Assembly: GCA_963805915.1 (NCBI GenBank)
Contig: CAWDWD010000016.1
Span: 71,797 to 135,796 of the forward strand
Origin: JAEULH01 sp963805915
GTDB taxonomy: Bacteria > Pseudomonadota > Alphaproteobacteria > Rhodospirillales > Defluviicoccaceae
DNA: 64,000 nucleotides
Direction: 5' to 3'
Positions 54,217 to 62,706 of this stretch are shown piece after piece. The notes below the pieces were generated by a model that ran no database searches, was not told the DNA's origin, and worked only from the letters and a program-made list of their open reading frames with translations. Made by a program: the position numbers and the translations under genes. The number at the start of each line of letters is the position of its first letter. The first letter of the stretch is position 1.

Positions 54217-55020
54217 TTGAACCCCGATCGCGCAAACGGTGAGCGTGGAGCGGCGGCCGTTGTCGTTGACGCGGTGACGAAACGCTATGGCGACGTGACC
54301 GCGCTCGACGCCATCAGCTTCACGGTCGCCGCCGGCTCGACCACCGCGCTTCTCGGCGGAAACGGCGCCGGCAAAACCACGACGATTTCCATCCTGCTCG
54401 GGCTGCTGTTGCCGAGCTCGGGGGCGGTCGGCGTTCTCGGCCACGACATGCTGCGCGAGCGTCACCGCGTCCTCGGGCGGATGAACTTTTCGTCGCCCTA
54501 CGTCGATCTCCCGCGGCGCCTCACGGTCGCCGAAAACCTCAAGGTTTACGCCCACCTCTACGGCCTTGCCGATCCGGCGGGACGGATCGGCGAGCTGGCC
54601 GCGGCGCTTGAGCTTACCGGCTTTCTCGATCGCCCCACCGGGGACCTGTCGTCGGGCCAGCGGACCCGCGTCGCGCTCGCCAAGGCGCTGCTCAACGAGC
54701 CGGAGCTGTTGCTGCTCGACGAGCCGACCGCGTCGCTCGATCCGGACACCGCCGACTGGATTCGCACCTACCTGCAGGCTTATCAGCGCGACAGCGGCGC
54801 CACGATCGTTTTGGCCTCGCACAACATGAGCGAGGTCGAGCGGATGTGCGACGATGTCATCGTCATGCGCGCCGGGACCATCGTTGATCGCGGCGCCCCG
54901 GGCGCGCTTATCGCCAAGTTCGGCCGGCGGACCATGGAGGAAGTGTTTCTCGACATTGCCCGCGACCGGCGCAAGCCGTTCGAAGAGGAGCGGGACGCCA
55001 AGCGCTTGGTCCACAAATGA
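54217..55020 (+). CDS. ABC transporter ATP-binding protein
   Basis: About 267 aa. Walker A LLGGNGAGKTTTISILLGLL, Q-loop region MNFSSPYVDLPRRLTVAENL, signature LSSGQRTRVALAKALLNEPE, Walker B LLLLDEPTASLD and switch His ASHNMSEVERM. The C-terminal part (TIVDRGAPGALIAKFGRRTM) is of the ABC-2/NodI-type exporters. No ATG is available upstream; I use a TTG at 54217, with a GTG at 54199 and a TTG at 54142 as alternatives. The stop overlaps an ATG by ATGA just before the permease. Confidence 0.87.
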   Translation: MNPDRANGERGAAAVVVDAVTKRYGDVTALDAISFTVAAGSTTALLGGNGAGKTTTISILLGLLLPSSGAVGVLGHDMLRERHRVLGRMNFSSPYVDLPRRLTVAENLKVYAHLYGLADPAGRIGELAAALELTGFLDRPTGDLSSGQRTRVALAKALLNEPELLLLDEPTASLDPDTADWIRTYLQAYQRDSGATIVLASHNMSEVERMCDDVIVMRAGTIVDRGAPGALIAKFGRRTMEEVFLDIARDRRKPFEEERDAKRLVHK

Positions 55021-55029
55021 GGCCCCCCA

Positions 55030-55884
55030 ATGAGGACCCCAATGAGGGCCGCGATGAGGCCGGCGCCCGCGGCGCGTCAAGGCGGCGCGCGGTTGGCGGC
55101 GCGGCGGATTTACGCGATCATCCTGCGTCACCTTTATGTGTTGAAGCGCTCCTGGCCGCGAATTCTCGAATTGGCGTATTGGCCGACGGTGCAGATGATC
55201 CTGTGGGGCTTCGTCACGACGTTCTTCGTCCAGAACAGCTCATGGGTGGCGCAGGCCGCCGGCGTTCTGATCTCGGCGGTGCTGTTGTGGGATGTCCTGT
55301 TCCGCGCCAACCTGGGCGTTTCGCTGTCATTCATGGAGGAGATGTGGGCGCGCAACCTGGGGCAGTTGTTCGTCAGTCCCCTGCGCCCGCTGGAACTGGC
55401 GGCCGCGCTGACGGTGATGAGCTTCATTCGCACGCTTATCAGCGTGACCCCGGCGGCGTTACTGGCGTTGCCGCTGTTCAATGTCTGGGTGTTCGGGCTC
55501 GGTCCGCCGCTCCTCGCGTTCTTCGCCAACCTGATCATCTTCGGCTGGAGCATCGGTTTGCTCGTCTCGGCGTTGGTCCTGCGCTTCGGCCTCGGCGCCG
55601 AAAGCCTGGCGTGGGTCGCGATCTTCGCGATCGCGCCGGTCAGCGGGATCTACTATCCGATCGCGAGCTTGCCCGATTGGCTGCAACCGATCGCCTGGGC
55701 GCTGCCCTCGGCTTCGGTGTTCGAGGGCATGCGCTCAGTCCTGTTCGATCATCATTTCCGCGTCGATCTTTTCCTCTCGGCGGCGGGCCTGAACGTGCTT
55801 TACCTCGCGGCGGCCATCGGCGTGTTCCTGGCGATGATCAAGGTCGCGCGCGAGCGCGGGCTGCTGCTTCAGCAGGGCGAGTAG
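55030..55884 (+). CDS. ABC-2 type transporter permease
   Basis: 284 aa with about six membrane helices (for example LAYWPTVQMILWGFVTTFFV, LISAVLLWDVLFRANLGVSL, LAWVAIFAIAPVSGIYYPIA). NodJ/DrrB-like ABC-2 fold with the conserved late region IASLPDWLQPIAWALPSASV. Forms the membrane half of an exporter with the preceding ATPase. Start choice is uncertain among three Met codons in the first ten residues. No auxiliary gene indicates the cargo. Confidence 0.87.
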   Translation: MRTPMRAAMRPAPAARQGGARLAARRIYAIILRHLYVLKRSWPRILELAYWPTVQMILWGFVTTFFVQNSSWVAQAAGVLISAVLLWDVLFRANLGVSLSFMEEMWARNLGQLFVSPLRPLELAAALTVMSFIRTLISVTPAALLALPLFNVWVFGLGPPLLAFFANLIIFGWSIGLLVSALVLRFGLGAESLAWVAIFAIAPVSGIYYPIASLPDWLQPIAWALPSASVFEGMRSVLFDHHFRVDLFLSAAGLNVLYLAAAIGVFLAMIKVARERGLLLQQGE

Positions 55885-55887
55885 CGA

Positions 55888-56676
55888 TCAGGGCCTTCGG
55901 CCGGGGCTCGCGCCGGCAAGCACCTCGATCTGCTCGGGGTGGGTGACCTCGATGCTCGGCCCATTGAACTTCTCGACCCAGCCGCGCACCCGGATCAATC
56001 GGCCCGCGAGCGCCAGCGGGTCAAGGCCGGCGGCGGCGAACAGCGGCAGCGAGTTCGCCTCGATGGTGACGGTGAAATCGTCGCGCCAGTCGGCGCCGAA
56101 GTTCAGGTAGATCCACTTCTTGACCCGGCGCGCGCCGAGCACCTTGCCCTCGACCAGGGCGAAGGAGCCGATGCGCTGGCGGACTTCGGATGGCGCGGCA
56201 ACGGCGTAAGCCGGCGACGCCCACAACCCCCGGCGCGCGGCGCGGGCTTCCGCCTCGATCGACAGCATTTCGCCCGCCATCTCCCGGTTGTCGAGCGACG
56301 TGTGGACACGCGCCAGCCCCGCTTCGAGCAGTTCGCCTTGCAGCCAGCGGCCGTCGGCGCGGTAGACTTGGTCGACCAGGCGGCGATAGCGGTCGGTTCG
56401 TTGGCCGGCGAAGGCGAGGCGGATGGAGGTATCGCGGGTCAGCGCGGCAAGGGCGGCGCGGGCCTCGTCTCCGAGCGGCCACGGGCGGTTCGCGGGCCGC
56501 CCCAGCGGCGCTTTCGCCGCGTCGATCCCGGCAAGCCGAAGTTCGCTCAGGCCGTTGACGGGCGGGTCGATTCGCATGGTGTCGCCATCGGTCACGGCGA
56601 CCACGCGAGTCACGACGTCCGCGGCGGCGGCCGCGGGCGGCGTCGCCATGGCGATCCCGCTCGCGGCCGCGAGCAC
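55888..56676 (-). CDS. Exported thermonuclease (SNase) family protein
   Basis: 262 aa from a GTG. A hydrophobic, Ala-rich export signal (SGIAMATPPAAAAADV) precedes a staphylococcal-nuclease domain (about 25-160): VVAVTDGDTMRIDPPVNGLS, ELRLAGIDAAKAP, DRYRRLVDQVYRADGRWLQG and ARVHTSLDN. The active-site Asp and Arg equivalents are present in part. The C-terminal about 100 aa are an OB-like region (GSFALVEGKVLGARRVKKWI). Upstream sequence in the next frame reads MTREKRRASTR, a fitting n-region, so a further base indel near the start is possible. Confidence 0.8.
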   Translation of the reverse strand: MLAAASGIAMATPPAAAAADVVTRVVAVTDGDTMRIDPPVNGLSELRLAGIDAAKAPLGRPANRPWPLGDEARAALAALTRDTSIRLAFAGQRTDRYRRLVDQVYRADGRWLQGELLEAGLARVHTSLDNREMAGEMLSIEAEARAARRGLWASPAYAVAAPSEVRQRIGSFALVEGKVLGARRVKKWIYLNFGADWRDDFTVTIEANSLPLFAAAGLDPLALAGRLIRVRGWVEKFNGPSIEVTHPEQIEVLAGASPGRRP

Positions 56677-56857
56677 GCCCAGCAGCGCGGCGACGAGGGC
56701 GTGGTCCGGCGCGCGTCGAGGCGCGGCGCTTCTCGCGGGTCATTTGTCGCGCCATCGGTGATCAGGTCCGGCAATCGTGAGGAAGGAGTTTTCCACGTCC
56801 GGCCGGTAGCCTATATTATCTTGATCCTGCTCACCAACGCATGGTTGCCGCCCGACG

Positions 56858-57835
56858 ATGGATGTTCGCTACACCCGCCACGATCTCTTTCCCGAGATCG
56901 AGCCGTACGCCACGGGCCGGCTTCGCCTTGACGGCCGCCACGTGATGTACTGGGAGCAGTCGGGCAACCCGCGCGGCATTCCGGTGCTGTTCTCGCACGG
57001 CGGCCCGGGAGCCGGAGCGGCCACCGCGCATCGCCGGTTTTTCGATCCCCGCTACTACCGGGTGATCATTTTCGACCAGCGGGGTTGCGGCCGCTCGACG
57101 CCGCACGCCGACATCGTCGACAATACAACCGCGCATCTGGTCGCCGATATCGAGACCCTGCGCCACCATCTCGCGGTCGAACGCTGGATCCTGTTCGGCG
57201 GCTCGTGGGGCTCGACGCTGTCGCTGGCCTATGGCGTCGCGTTTCCGCACGCCTGCGCCGGCTTCGTGCTGCGTGGCATTTTTCTCGGCACGCAAGGCGA
57301 AATCGACTGGTTCCTCAACGGTATGGGAACATTTTTTCCCGAGGCGCGGCGGGCCTTCGTCGAATTTCTGCCGGAGAGCGAGCGTGGCGACCTGCTCGCC
57401 AACTACTACCGCCGCCTCATCAATCTCGACCCCGTGATCCACCATCCGGCGGCGGCGGCGTGGAGTCGCTACGAGAGTGTCTGCTCCAACCTCATTCCCC
57501 GGCGCGAACATCCGGCGCCGCCGGTGAACGGCAGCCGGAATGCCGCTCTCGCCCTCGCCCGGCTCGAGGCGCACTTCTTCGTCAACGATGTGTCCTTGAA
57601 ATCCGGGCAATTGCTCGACGCGATCGATCGCTTGCAGAAGATCCCGGCGATCCTCATTCAGGGCCGCTATGACATGGTTTGTCCGATCGTCACCGCCGAC
57701 GCCCTGGCCCGCGCGTGGCCGGGGTCGCGCTATATCATCGTCCCGGACGCCGGTCATTCGGCGATGGAACCCGGCATCCGCGCCGCGCTCGTGCGCGCCA
57801 CCGAAATGATGAAAACCCGCGTCAGCCTGGCGTGA
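56858..57835 (+). CDS. pip: Proline iminopeptidase
   Basis: 325 aa. Serine alpha/beta hydrolase that removes N-terminal proline from peptides. Oxyanion motif LFSHGGPGAGAATAHRRFFD, VIIFDQRGCGRSTPHADIVD, nucleophile elbow ILFGGSWGSTLSLAYGVAFP, catalytic Asp in QGRYDMVCPIVTADALA and His in PDAGHSAMEPGI. Length and all motifs fit the S33 Pip family. Divergent from the nuclease gene. Confidence 0.94.
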   Translation: MDVRYTRHDLFPEIEPYATGRLRLDGRHVMYWEQSGNPRGIPVLFSHGGPGAGAATAHRRFFDPRYYRVIIFDQRGCGRSTPHADIVDNTTAHLVADIETLRHHLAVERWILFGGSWGSTLSLAYGVAFPHACAGFVLRGIFLGTQGEIDWFLNGMGTFFPEARRAFVEFLPESERGDLLANYYRRLINLDPVIHHPAAAAWSRYESVCSNLIPRREHPAPPVNGSRNAALALARLEAHFFVNDVSLKSGQLLDAIDRLQKIPAILIQGRYDMVCPIVTADALARAWPGSRYIIVPDAGHSAMEPGIRAALVRATEMMKTRVSLA

Positions 57836-57907
57836 GGCCGCGCCCGCCGCCGGCGCCGACGAGGCGGACCAGGATGACGAGAGCGGCGATCATTTGCGCG
57901 AGCCGAC

Positions 57908-58858
57908 CTAGCAGTCGGCACCGATGAGATCCCGCCCGGAGAGATCGCGGACCCGATCGGCGCTTGCGTCCTGGATGGCGCGGGCCGAGTCGCGCACCGT
58001 TCGTGTCAGCTTGGCGACGGCGCCGGCTTCGATCTGGCGAACACGTTCGCGGGAGATCCCGTAGCGTGCCGCGAGCCGCTCGAGGGTTAATGGATCCTCG
58101 GTCAACCGCCGCTCGATCACGATGTCGCGCTCGCGCTCGTTGAGGTCGCTCAACGCGCCCTTGAGCAGCTTCCGGCGGTGTCCGCTTTCCTCCCAGTCCG
58201 CGAAGCTGGCCTCCTGGCTTTCCGCCGTGTCCATGAGCCAATCCTGCCACTCACCATCTCCGCCCTCGCGCAGCGGCGTGTTGAGCGACTGATCGGGTCC
58301 GCCCAGCCGGCGGTTCATCGAGATGACGTCGGACTGTGGAACGTTAAGCCGAGTGGCGATGGTCTCGACATTTTCCGGCGAGAGGTCGCCATCCTCCAGC
58401 GCACGAAGTTCGCCCTTCAGCTTGCGAAGATTGAAGAACAGCTTTTTCTGCTGGGCCGTGGTGCCGAGGCGAACCAGCGACCAGGACTGCAGGATGTATT
58501 CCTGGATCGCCGCGCGGATCCACCACATGGCGTAAGTCGCCAGGCGAAAGCCGCGCTCCGCATCGAACCGGTGGACAGACTGCATCAGCCCGACATTGGC
58601 CTCCGAAATCAGTTCCTCGACCGGCAGGCCGTAGCCGCGATAGCCCATGGCGATCTTGGCCGCGAGCCTGAGGTGACTGTTGACCAGCGTATCCGCCGCC
58701 GCGCGGTCGCCCTCGGCGGCGAACCGTCGGGCGAGACGCTGTTCTTCATCGAACGTCAGCAGCGGGTAGGTCCGGATCCGGCGCATGTACCGCGAAAGGT
58801 TGCCGTCCGGGGAGAATGAGAGCGCGGCTGTTATATTCCCGTCGTGCATCGCGACCAT
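57908..58858 (-). CDS. rpoH: RNA polymerase heat-shock sigma factor RpoH
   Basis: 316 aa from the ATG at 58858 with GGGAAGG eight bases upstream. Sigma-70 region 2 is clear (HLRLAAKIAMGYRGYGLPVE, ANVGLMQSVHRFDAERGFRL, then ATYAMWWIRAAIQEYILQSW), with the RpoH box region QQKKLFFNLRKLK. Region 4 carries the helix-turn-helix LERLAARYGISRERVRQIEA. It directs core polymerase to heat-shock promoters. Alphaproteobacteria often have more than one RpoH; whether another exists cannot be seen here. Confidence 0.94.
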   Translation of the reverse strand: MVAMHDGNITAALSFSPDGNLSRYMRRIRTYPLLTFDEEQRLARRFAAEGDRAAADTLVNSHLRLAAKIAMGYRGYGLPVEELISEANVGLMQSVHRFDAERGFRLATYAMWWIRAAIQEYILQSWSLVRLGTTAQQKKLFFNLRKLKGELRALEDGDLSPENVETIATRLNVPQSDVISMNRRLGGPDQSLNTPLREGGDGEWQDWLMDTAESQEASFADWEESGHRRKLLKGALSDLNERERDIVIERRLTEDPLTLERLAARYGISRERVRQIEAGAVAKLTRTVRDSARAIQDASADRVRDLSGRDLIGADC

Positions 58859-59108
58859 GGCTACCTTCCCTTTCGCATATTTCGGCGCCGGGCCGGGCGG
58901 ATCCACTCTGGGCGCGACCGCGCCGTAACCATGTTCGGCACCATCTTTACTTCGTCAGTGGTTACGCGGGCCGTGCGACACTAGATCAAGGCAAATACGC
59001 GGCGTCCATCATGGTATGTCCGAGGGGCGACGCGCCGTTGGGACACCGTCTGCAGCCTCGTTGCCGGAACGGGCGTGGGGCGCGACTTGGGCAAGGAGAT
59101 TAAGCGCC

Positions 59109-59231
59109 ATGGTTCTCACGTATTTGGTCGCCACGTGCGGCTTCATTAAGGGCGTGGTGTTGGGCGCGGCGGCCGCGAGCGCCGTCGTGGCCTCGCGGTG
59201 CGCGAAGCACAAGCTGGAGGCGCGGTCATGA
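59109..59231 (+). CDS. Small membrane protein, 40 aa
   Basis: An ATG at 59109 with AAGGAG about 12 bases upstream opens a 40-codon frame: MVLTYLVATCGFIKGVVLGA, then AAASAVVASRCAKHKLEARS. One hydrophobic helix with a basic tail. It is missed by length cut-offs but has a good ribosome-binding site and overlaps the next gene by ATGA. No homologue recognised. Confidence 0.5.
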   Translation: MVLTYLVATCGFIKGVVLGAAAASAVVASRCAKHKLEARS

Positions 59232-59386
59232 TCATCCGCCAGACCCTCAACTTCACCGCTCATCTCGCCGCCGGTATCGCCTTCGGCGCGCTCGCCGTCG
59301 TGGCATTGAGCGCATGCGCTTTGAAGCGTCCGAAGGCACGGACGCCGATCGAGCCCGTGAGCCCGGCCCGCCCGACGGATGGGTGA
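59228..59386 (+). CDS. Small predicted lipoprotein, 52 aa
   Basis: The ATG overlaps the TGA of the preceding small gene. MIIRQTLNFTAHLAAGIAFG leads into a hydrophobic stretch ending in VALSACALK, a plausible lipobox (LSAC), followed by a short Lys/Pro/Thr-rich tail. Its stop overlaps the start of the third gene. Membrane-anchored peptide of unknown role. Confidence 0.5.
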   Translation: MIIRQTLNFTAHLAAGIAFGALAVVALSACALKRPKARTPIEPVSPARPTDG

Positions 59387-59744
59387 CGAGGCAGGCCAGG
59401 GCGTGGATGCGGATAAGGTTGCGCTAAAAGTTCTGCCGTTTTCGGTCCTCGCGGCCGGCGGCAAATCCTTTATCGCGATGTTCCCGCTTCACCGCCAGAC
59501 GGTCTCGCCGGAATTCGTCGGCCGGTTGACGACCGCGTTGCTCGACACCATCAGCGACGCGGTCGATCGCGGGTCCGCGGTGTGTGACGGCGATGTGCTT
59601 CAGGCCATGGCCATGGCTCTGGCCGTTCGCGCGCAAGTCATCAATGCGCCGCCGGGCGCCGGCGCGAGGGTAGCCGAGCACTTGGTCGCGAACGCGCTGG
59701 CCGCCGTCGCCGAGGCGCGCCCGACGCCCGCCGGACGATCGTAA
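59379..59744 (+). CDS. Conserved hypothetical protein, 121 aa
   Basis: The third member of a three-gene chain with overlapping ends. MGDEAGQGVDADKVALKVLP is followed by mainly helical Ala-rich sequence (LTTALLDTISDAVDRGSAVC; LQAMAMALAVRAQVINAPPG). No signal, helix or motif I recognise. Likely cytoplasmic; the overlap with two tiny membrane proteins suggests a joint role. Confidence 0.55.
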   Translation: MGDEAGQGVDADKVALKVLPFSVLAAGGKSFIAMFPLHRQTVSPEFVGRLTTALLDTISDAVDRGSAVCDGDVLQAMAMALAVRAQVINAPPGAGARVAEHLVANALAAVAEARPTPAGRS

Positions 59745-59764
59745 CTCGCCGGCAAGTCTCGGTG

Positions 59765-60502
59765 TCAGCCCTTGGTGCGGACGGCGGCCCGGCCGCCGTC
59801 GACCGGGAGCACATGTCCGGTAATCCAGCCGCTGCCGGGGCCGAGCAGGAACGCGGCCGCGGCGGCCACGTCGCAGGCTTCGCCGAGGCGGGGGATCGGA
59901 TGCAGCGCGGCGATCGATTTCGCGAGCGGCTCGTTCGCCGTGAGTGGTGCCGCGAGCGGGGTTCTGATCAGGCTCGGCGCGATGCAATTGACCCGGACGT
60001 CCGGCGCCAGGTCGGCGGCGAGCGAGCGTGTCAGGCCTTCCACCGCGCCCTTGGCCACGGCAATGGCGGCATGGTTGGGGAAGCCCGAGCCGGCGGCCAC
60101 CGTCGAGAACAAGACGACCGCGCCGTGGTTCGCGCGCAGGCTTTTTTCCGCCGCCTGGACGGCGACGGCGGCACCAAGGGCATTGAGGCGGAAGGCGGTC
60201 AGAAAGTCGTCGGGGCTGAGCCGCTTGAAGGGCTTGAGCACGATCGAGCCGATACAGTAGACGAGGCCCGACAGCCCGTCGCTTTCGGCGACGGTCGCCA
60301 CGGTCGCTCGTAGCGCGTCCACATCCATCGCGTCGCATACGGTGAAGCCGGCGCCGCCGAGCCTCGCCGCCGCCTCGCCAAGCCGATCGGCGTTGCGCGC
60401 GACGAGGTGCACGCCGCGCCCCTCGGCGACGAGGCGCTCGGCCAAGGCGCCGCCAATGCCGCCCGATCCGCCGAGGATTAACACTGGTGCGGTCATGACC
60501 AT
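59765..60502 (-). CDS. SDR family oxidoreductase lacking catalytic Tyr
   Basis: 245 aa. Rossmann dinucleotide loop VLILGGSGGIGGALAERLVA, the Asp-anchoring CDAMDVDALR, and the C-terminal GPGSGWITGHVLPVDGGRAA typical of short-chain dehydrogenases. The YxxxK motif is changed: FPNHAAIAVAKGAVEGLTRS keeps the Lys but has Ile where the catalytic Tyr belongs. It may use another acid or act without redox chemistry. Divergent from the NDUFA9-like gene. Confidence 0.8.
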   Translation of the reverse strand: MVMTAPVLILGGSGGIGGALAERLVAEGRGVHLVARNADRLGEAAARLGGAGFTVCDAMDVDALRATVATVAESDGLSGLVYCIGSIVLKPFKRLSPDDFLTAFRLNALGAAVAVQAAEKSLRANHGAVVLFSTVAAGSGFPNHAAIAVAKGAVEGLTRSLAADLAPDVRVNCIAPSLIRTPLAAPLTANEPLAKSIAALHPIPRLGEACDVAAAAAFLLGPGSGWITGHVLPVDGGRAAVRTKG

Positions 60503-60583
60503 CCTTCCATGTCAGTGTCTTGACCTACGCTCGCCGCCGGCGCGCGGATCAGGAACCGCACTGGAAACCACGAAAGGACTGTC

Positions 60584-61589
60584 ATGGTCGAGGACAACGC
60601 AAAGGCGCCGCCCAAGCGCCGTTCGCAAAAGCGGCAAGCCGCGGCGAAGCCGGCTGATGGTCCCGCGGGGCGGGAAGGTCAAGCGGGCGCCGCGCGCGTC
60701 ATCACCATCTTCGGCGGTTCCGGGTTCGTCGGCCGAAGGCTCGCCGGCCGGTTCGTGGACACCGGCGCATGGGTCAGGATCGCCGCGCGTCATCCGGACA
60801 GCGTCGCTCTGCCCGCCGCAAAAGGCTCGGGCGGCGCCGAGGCGGTCAGTGCCGGCATCGCCAACGACGATGACGTGCGCGCCGCCGTTACCGGATCGGA
60901 CGTCGTCATCAATCTGGTCGGCATCCTGCACGAGAGCGGCGGCCAAAGCTTCGCGGCCGTCCATGTCGATGGCGCCAGGCGGGTGGCGCAAGCGGCGAAG
61001 GCGGCCGGCGTTCCCCGGTTGGTGCACATGTCGGCGCTGGGCGCGTCGGTCGAACTCGCCTTCGAACTACGCCAGGAGCAAGGCGGAAGGCGAACGCGCG
61101 GTCCGTGAGGTGTTCCCCGAAGCAAGTGTTTTGCGACCGAGCATCGTCTTCGGCCCGGAAGACAGCTTTTTCAACCGTTTCGCCGCGATGGCTCGGTTCT
61201 CGCCGGCGCTGCCGCTGATCGGCGGCGGGACGACCCGCTTTCAGCCGATCTATGTCGACGATTTGACCACGGCCATCCTCCGGATCTGCGAGTCGGACGC
61301 GGCCAAGGGCCAGACCTACGAGCTCGGCGGCGCCGGCGTCTATTCGTTCAAGGAACTCATGGAACTCATGTTGCGGGTCAAGAAAACGACCCGCATCTTG
61401 GTGCCGGTGCCGTTCTTTCTCGCCGAGGTTCAGGGCACGGTATTGCAGATGCTGCCCACCCCTCCGTTGACCCGCGATCAGGTCGAGTTGCTCAAGACCG
61501 ACAACGTCGTCGACGGCGCGCATCCGGGGTTGAGCAACCTTGGCATCACGCCAACTCCCGTGGAGGAGGTGCTTGCGACCTACCTCTAG
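60584..61589 (+). CDS. Complex I NDUFA9-type NAD(P)-binding protein (frameshifted)
   Basis: About 335 aa after joining near 61052, where one extra base separates VHMSALGASV from NSPSNYARSKAEGERAVREV. Atypical extended-SDR fold: a basic, low-complexity N-terminus (about 38 aa), then RVITIFGGSGFVGRRLAGRF, DVVINLVGILHESGGQSFAA, the YxxxK (YARSK) and RPSIVFGPEDSFFNRFAAMA with TRFQPIYVDDLTTAILRICE. Alphaproteobacterial homologues are the ancestors of the mitochondrial complex I subunit NDUFA9 (39 kDa). The active-site Tyr-Lys is present once the frame is corrected. Confidence 0.82.
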
Positions 61590-61719
61590 GTGCGCCTATA
61601 AATGGGCCGACTCAAGCACCGTGCGGTAATTCGTGCTGATTAACCCAGTACATAACGCCGACCGGTCGCGGCGGTCATTCTTTCGTGCGGGCATAAACTT
61701 TTATGAGCGAGGGATTGCT

Positions 61720-61989
61720 ATGACCAAGCCGACCATGACTTCGATCACCTTGGCGGCGGCTCTTGCCGTCGGCGCGATGGGCCTCTCGATGTCAAGCGCG
61801 AGCGCCGCCGATCAAATGACGGAACAACAAAAATACAACAAAGCCCTGACCGACTGCGAAATGTTGGACAAGCCGGACCGTCGCCAGCAGTGCAAAGACC
61901 AGGCCATGGAGAAGCATGAGCAATACCAGAAGATGAATAAAAAGGACGGCATGAAGGACACGGACAAGAGCAAGACCAAGCAGTACTAG
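61720..61989 (+). CDS. Small periplasmic protein with two Cys
   Basis: 89 aa from an ATG at 61720 (GCGAGGG upstream). A clear signal peptide (LAAALAVGAMGLSMSSASAA, cut at ASA-AD) leads to a highly charged, Lys-rich mature part: DQMTEQQKYNKALTDCEMLD, PDRRQQCKDQAMEKHEQYQK. Two Cys, 18 residues apart, may form a disulfide. The frame is open upstream to 61633 without signal-like sequence. No function recognised. Confidence 0.65.
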   Translation: MTKPTMTSITLAAALAVGAMGLSMSSASAADQMTEQQKYNKALTDCEMLDKPDRRQQCKDQAMEKHEQYQKMNKKDGMKDTDKSKTKQY

Positions 61990-62318
61990 TCCCGTCGGGT
62001 TCCCCCCGGAGCGCGCCCGCATGTCAGAAGCCATGCGCGGCGCTGCCGGTTCTGATTGGCTCTATTGGGTGTCGCCTCTTCGGGACGCCGAGGCCGTGGC
62101 GAGCAAACTCGCTCCAGCTTGGTTTGTACGGATCGGCGGCAAGTGTAACGCGCGCGTTACATAGTTTGGGCGGGCCGTAAGGCGAAAACACCTTCGGGTT
62201 AACACCACGGCGGCCGCCGATACTCTAACTCATTGATAAATAACCGCATAGTCTCCTGGCATGGGCCTTGCTCCGCGGACTGCAGAGAGAGCTAGAGTTC
62301 TGCCTGGGAGAAGAAGCG
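61990..62318. other. 329-bp intergenic region with perfect palindrome
   Basis: Between the small periplasmic gene and the next small membrane gene. The notable feature is an 18-bp perfect palindrome at 62144-62161, listed separately. The stretch after it is A/T-richer (TACTCTAACTCATTGATAAA) and may hold the promoter of the downstream gene. Confidence 0.45.
62144..62161. promoter_or_regulatory. 18-bp perfect palindrome, operator-like
   Basis: TGTAACGCGCGCGTTACA reads identically on both strands without a spacer. The uninterrupted dyad of even length and its place about 160-175 bases before a GTG start in a non-coding gap fit a repressor or activator site rather than a terminator (no loop, no T-run). 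The binding protein is unknown. Confidence 0.45.
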
Positions 62319-62546
62319 GTGCTTGGAGCAGCCAAACTCGTCGCGGCGACGACATCGATCATGGTTGGCATCGGCGCGTTCATGCTGATCCAGCTGTTCG
62401 CCGGTCTTTACCTTCATACGGTGGAATGGCTGTTCGACGGGGTCGACAGCCGCCGGCTGGTTTTTGCCGGCGGCCTCGTCCTCGGCTTTGTCATCGCCGA
62501 AAAGGCGCTCGGCCGGCTGTGCCTGTGGATGAACGGCCACCCGTGA
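62319..62546 (+). CDS. Small membrane protein, two helices
   Basis: 75 aa from a GTG at 62319 with GGGAG nine bases upstream; a TTG at 62268 would add 17 residues. Two hydrophobic helices (VAATTSIMVGIGAFMLIQLF; LVFAGGLVLGFVIAEKALGR) flank a short loop. I do not recognise the family. Independent of its neighbours by position. Confidence 0.5.
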   Translation: MLGAAKLVAATTSIMVGIGAFMLIQLFAGLYLHTVEWLFDGVDSRRLVFAGGLVLGFVIAEKALGRLCLWMNGHP

Positions 62547-62706
62547 AGGCCGAGACCATCTGGGTTGCCGCCCGCGCCCCGCTGGCGCTCGCGGTCAGCA
62601 CATGAGGACGGGACGCGGCGATGAGGTTTAGCAGTCCGCGCATCTGCCGTCGGGGCGTGGAGCCGGCTGCTTCGCCGGGCCTGCCGCCGGGCCTGCTCAA
62701 GTTACG

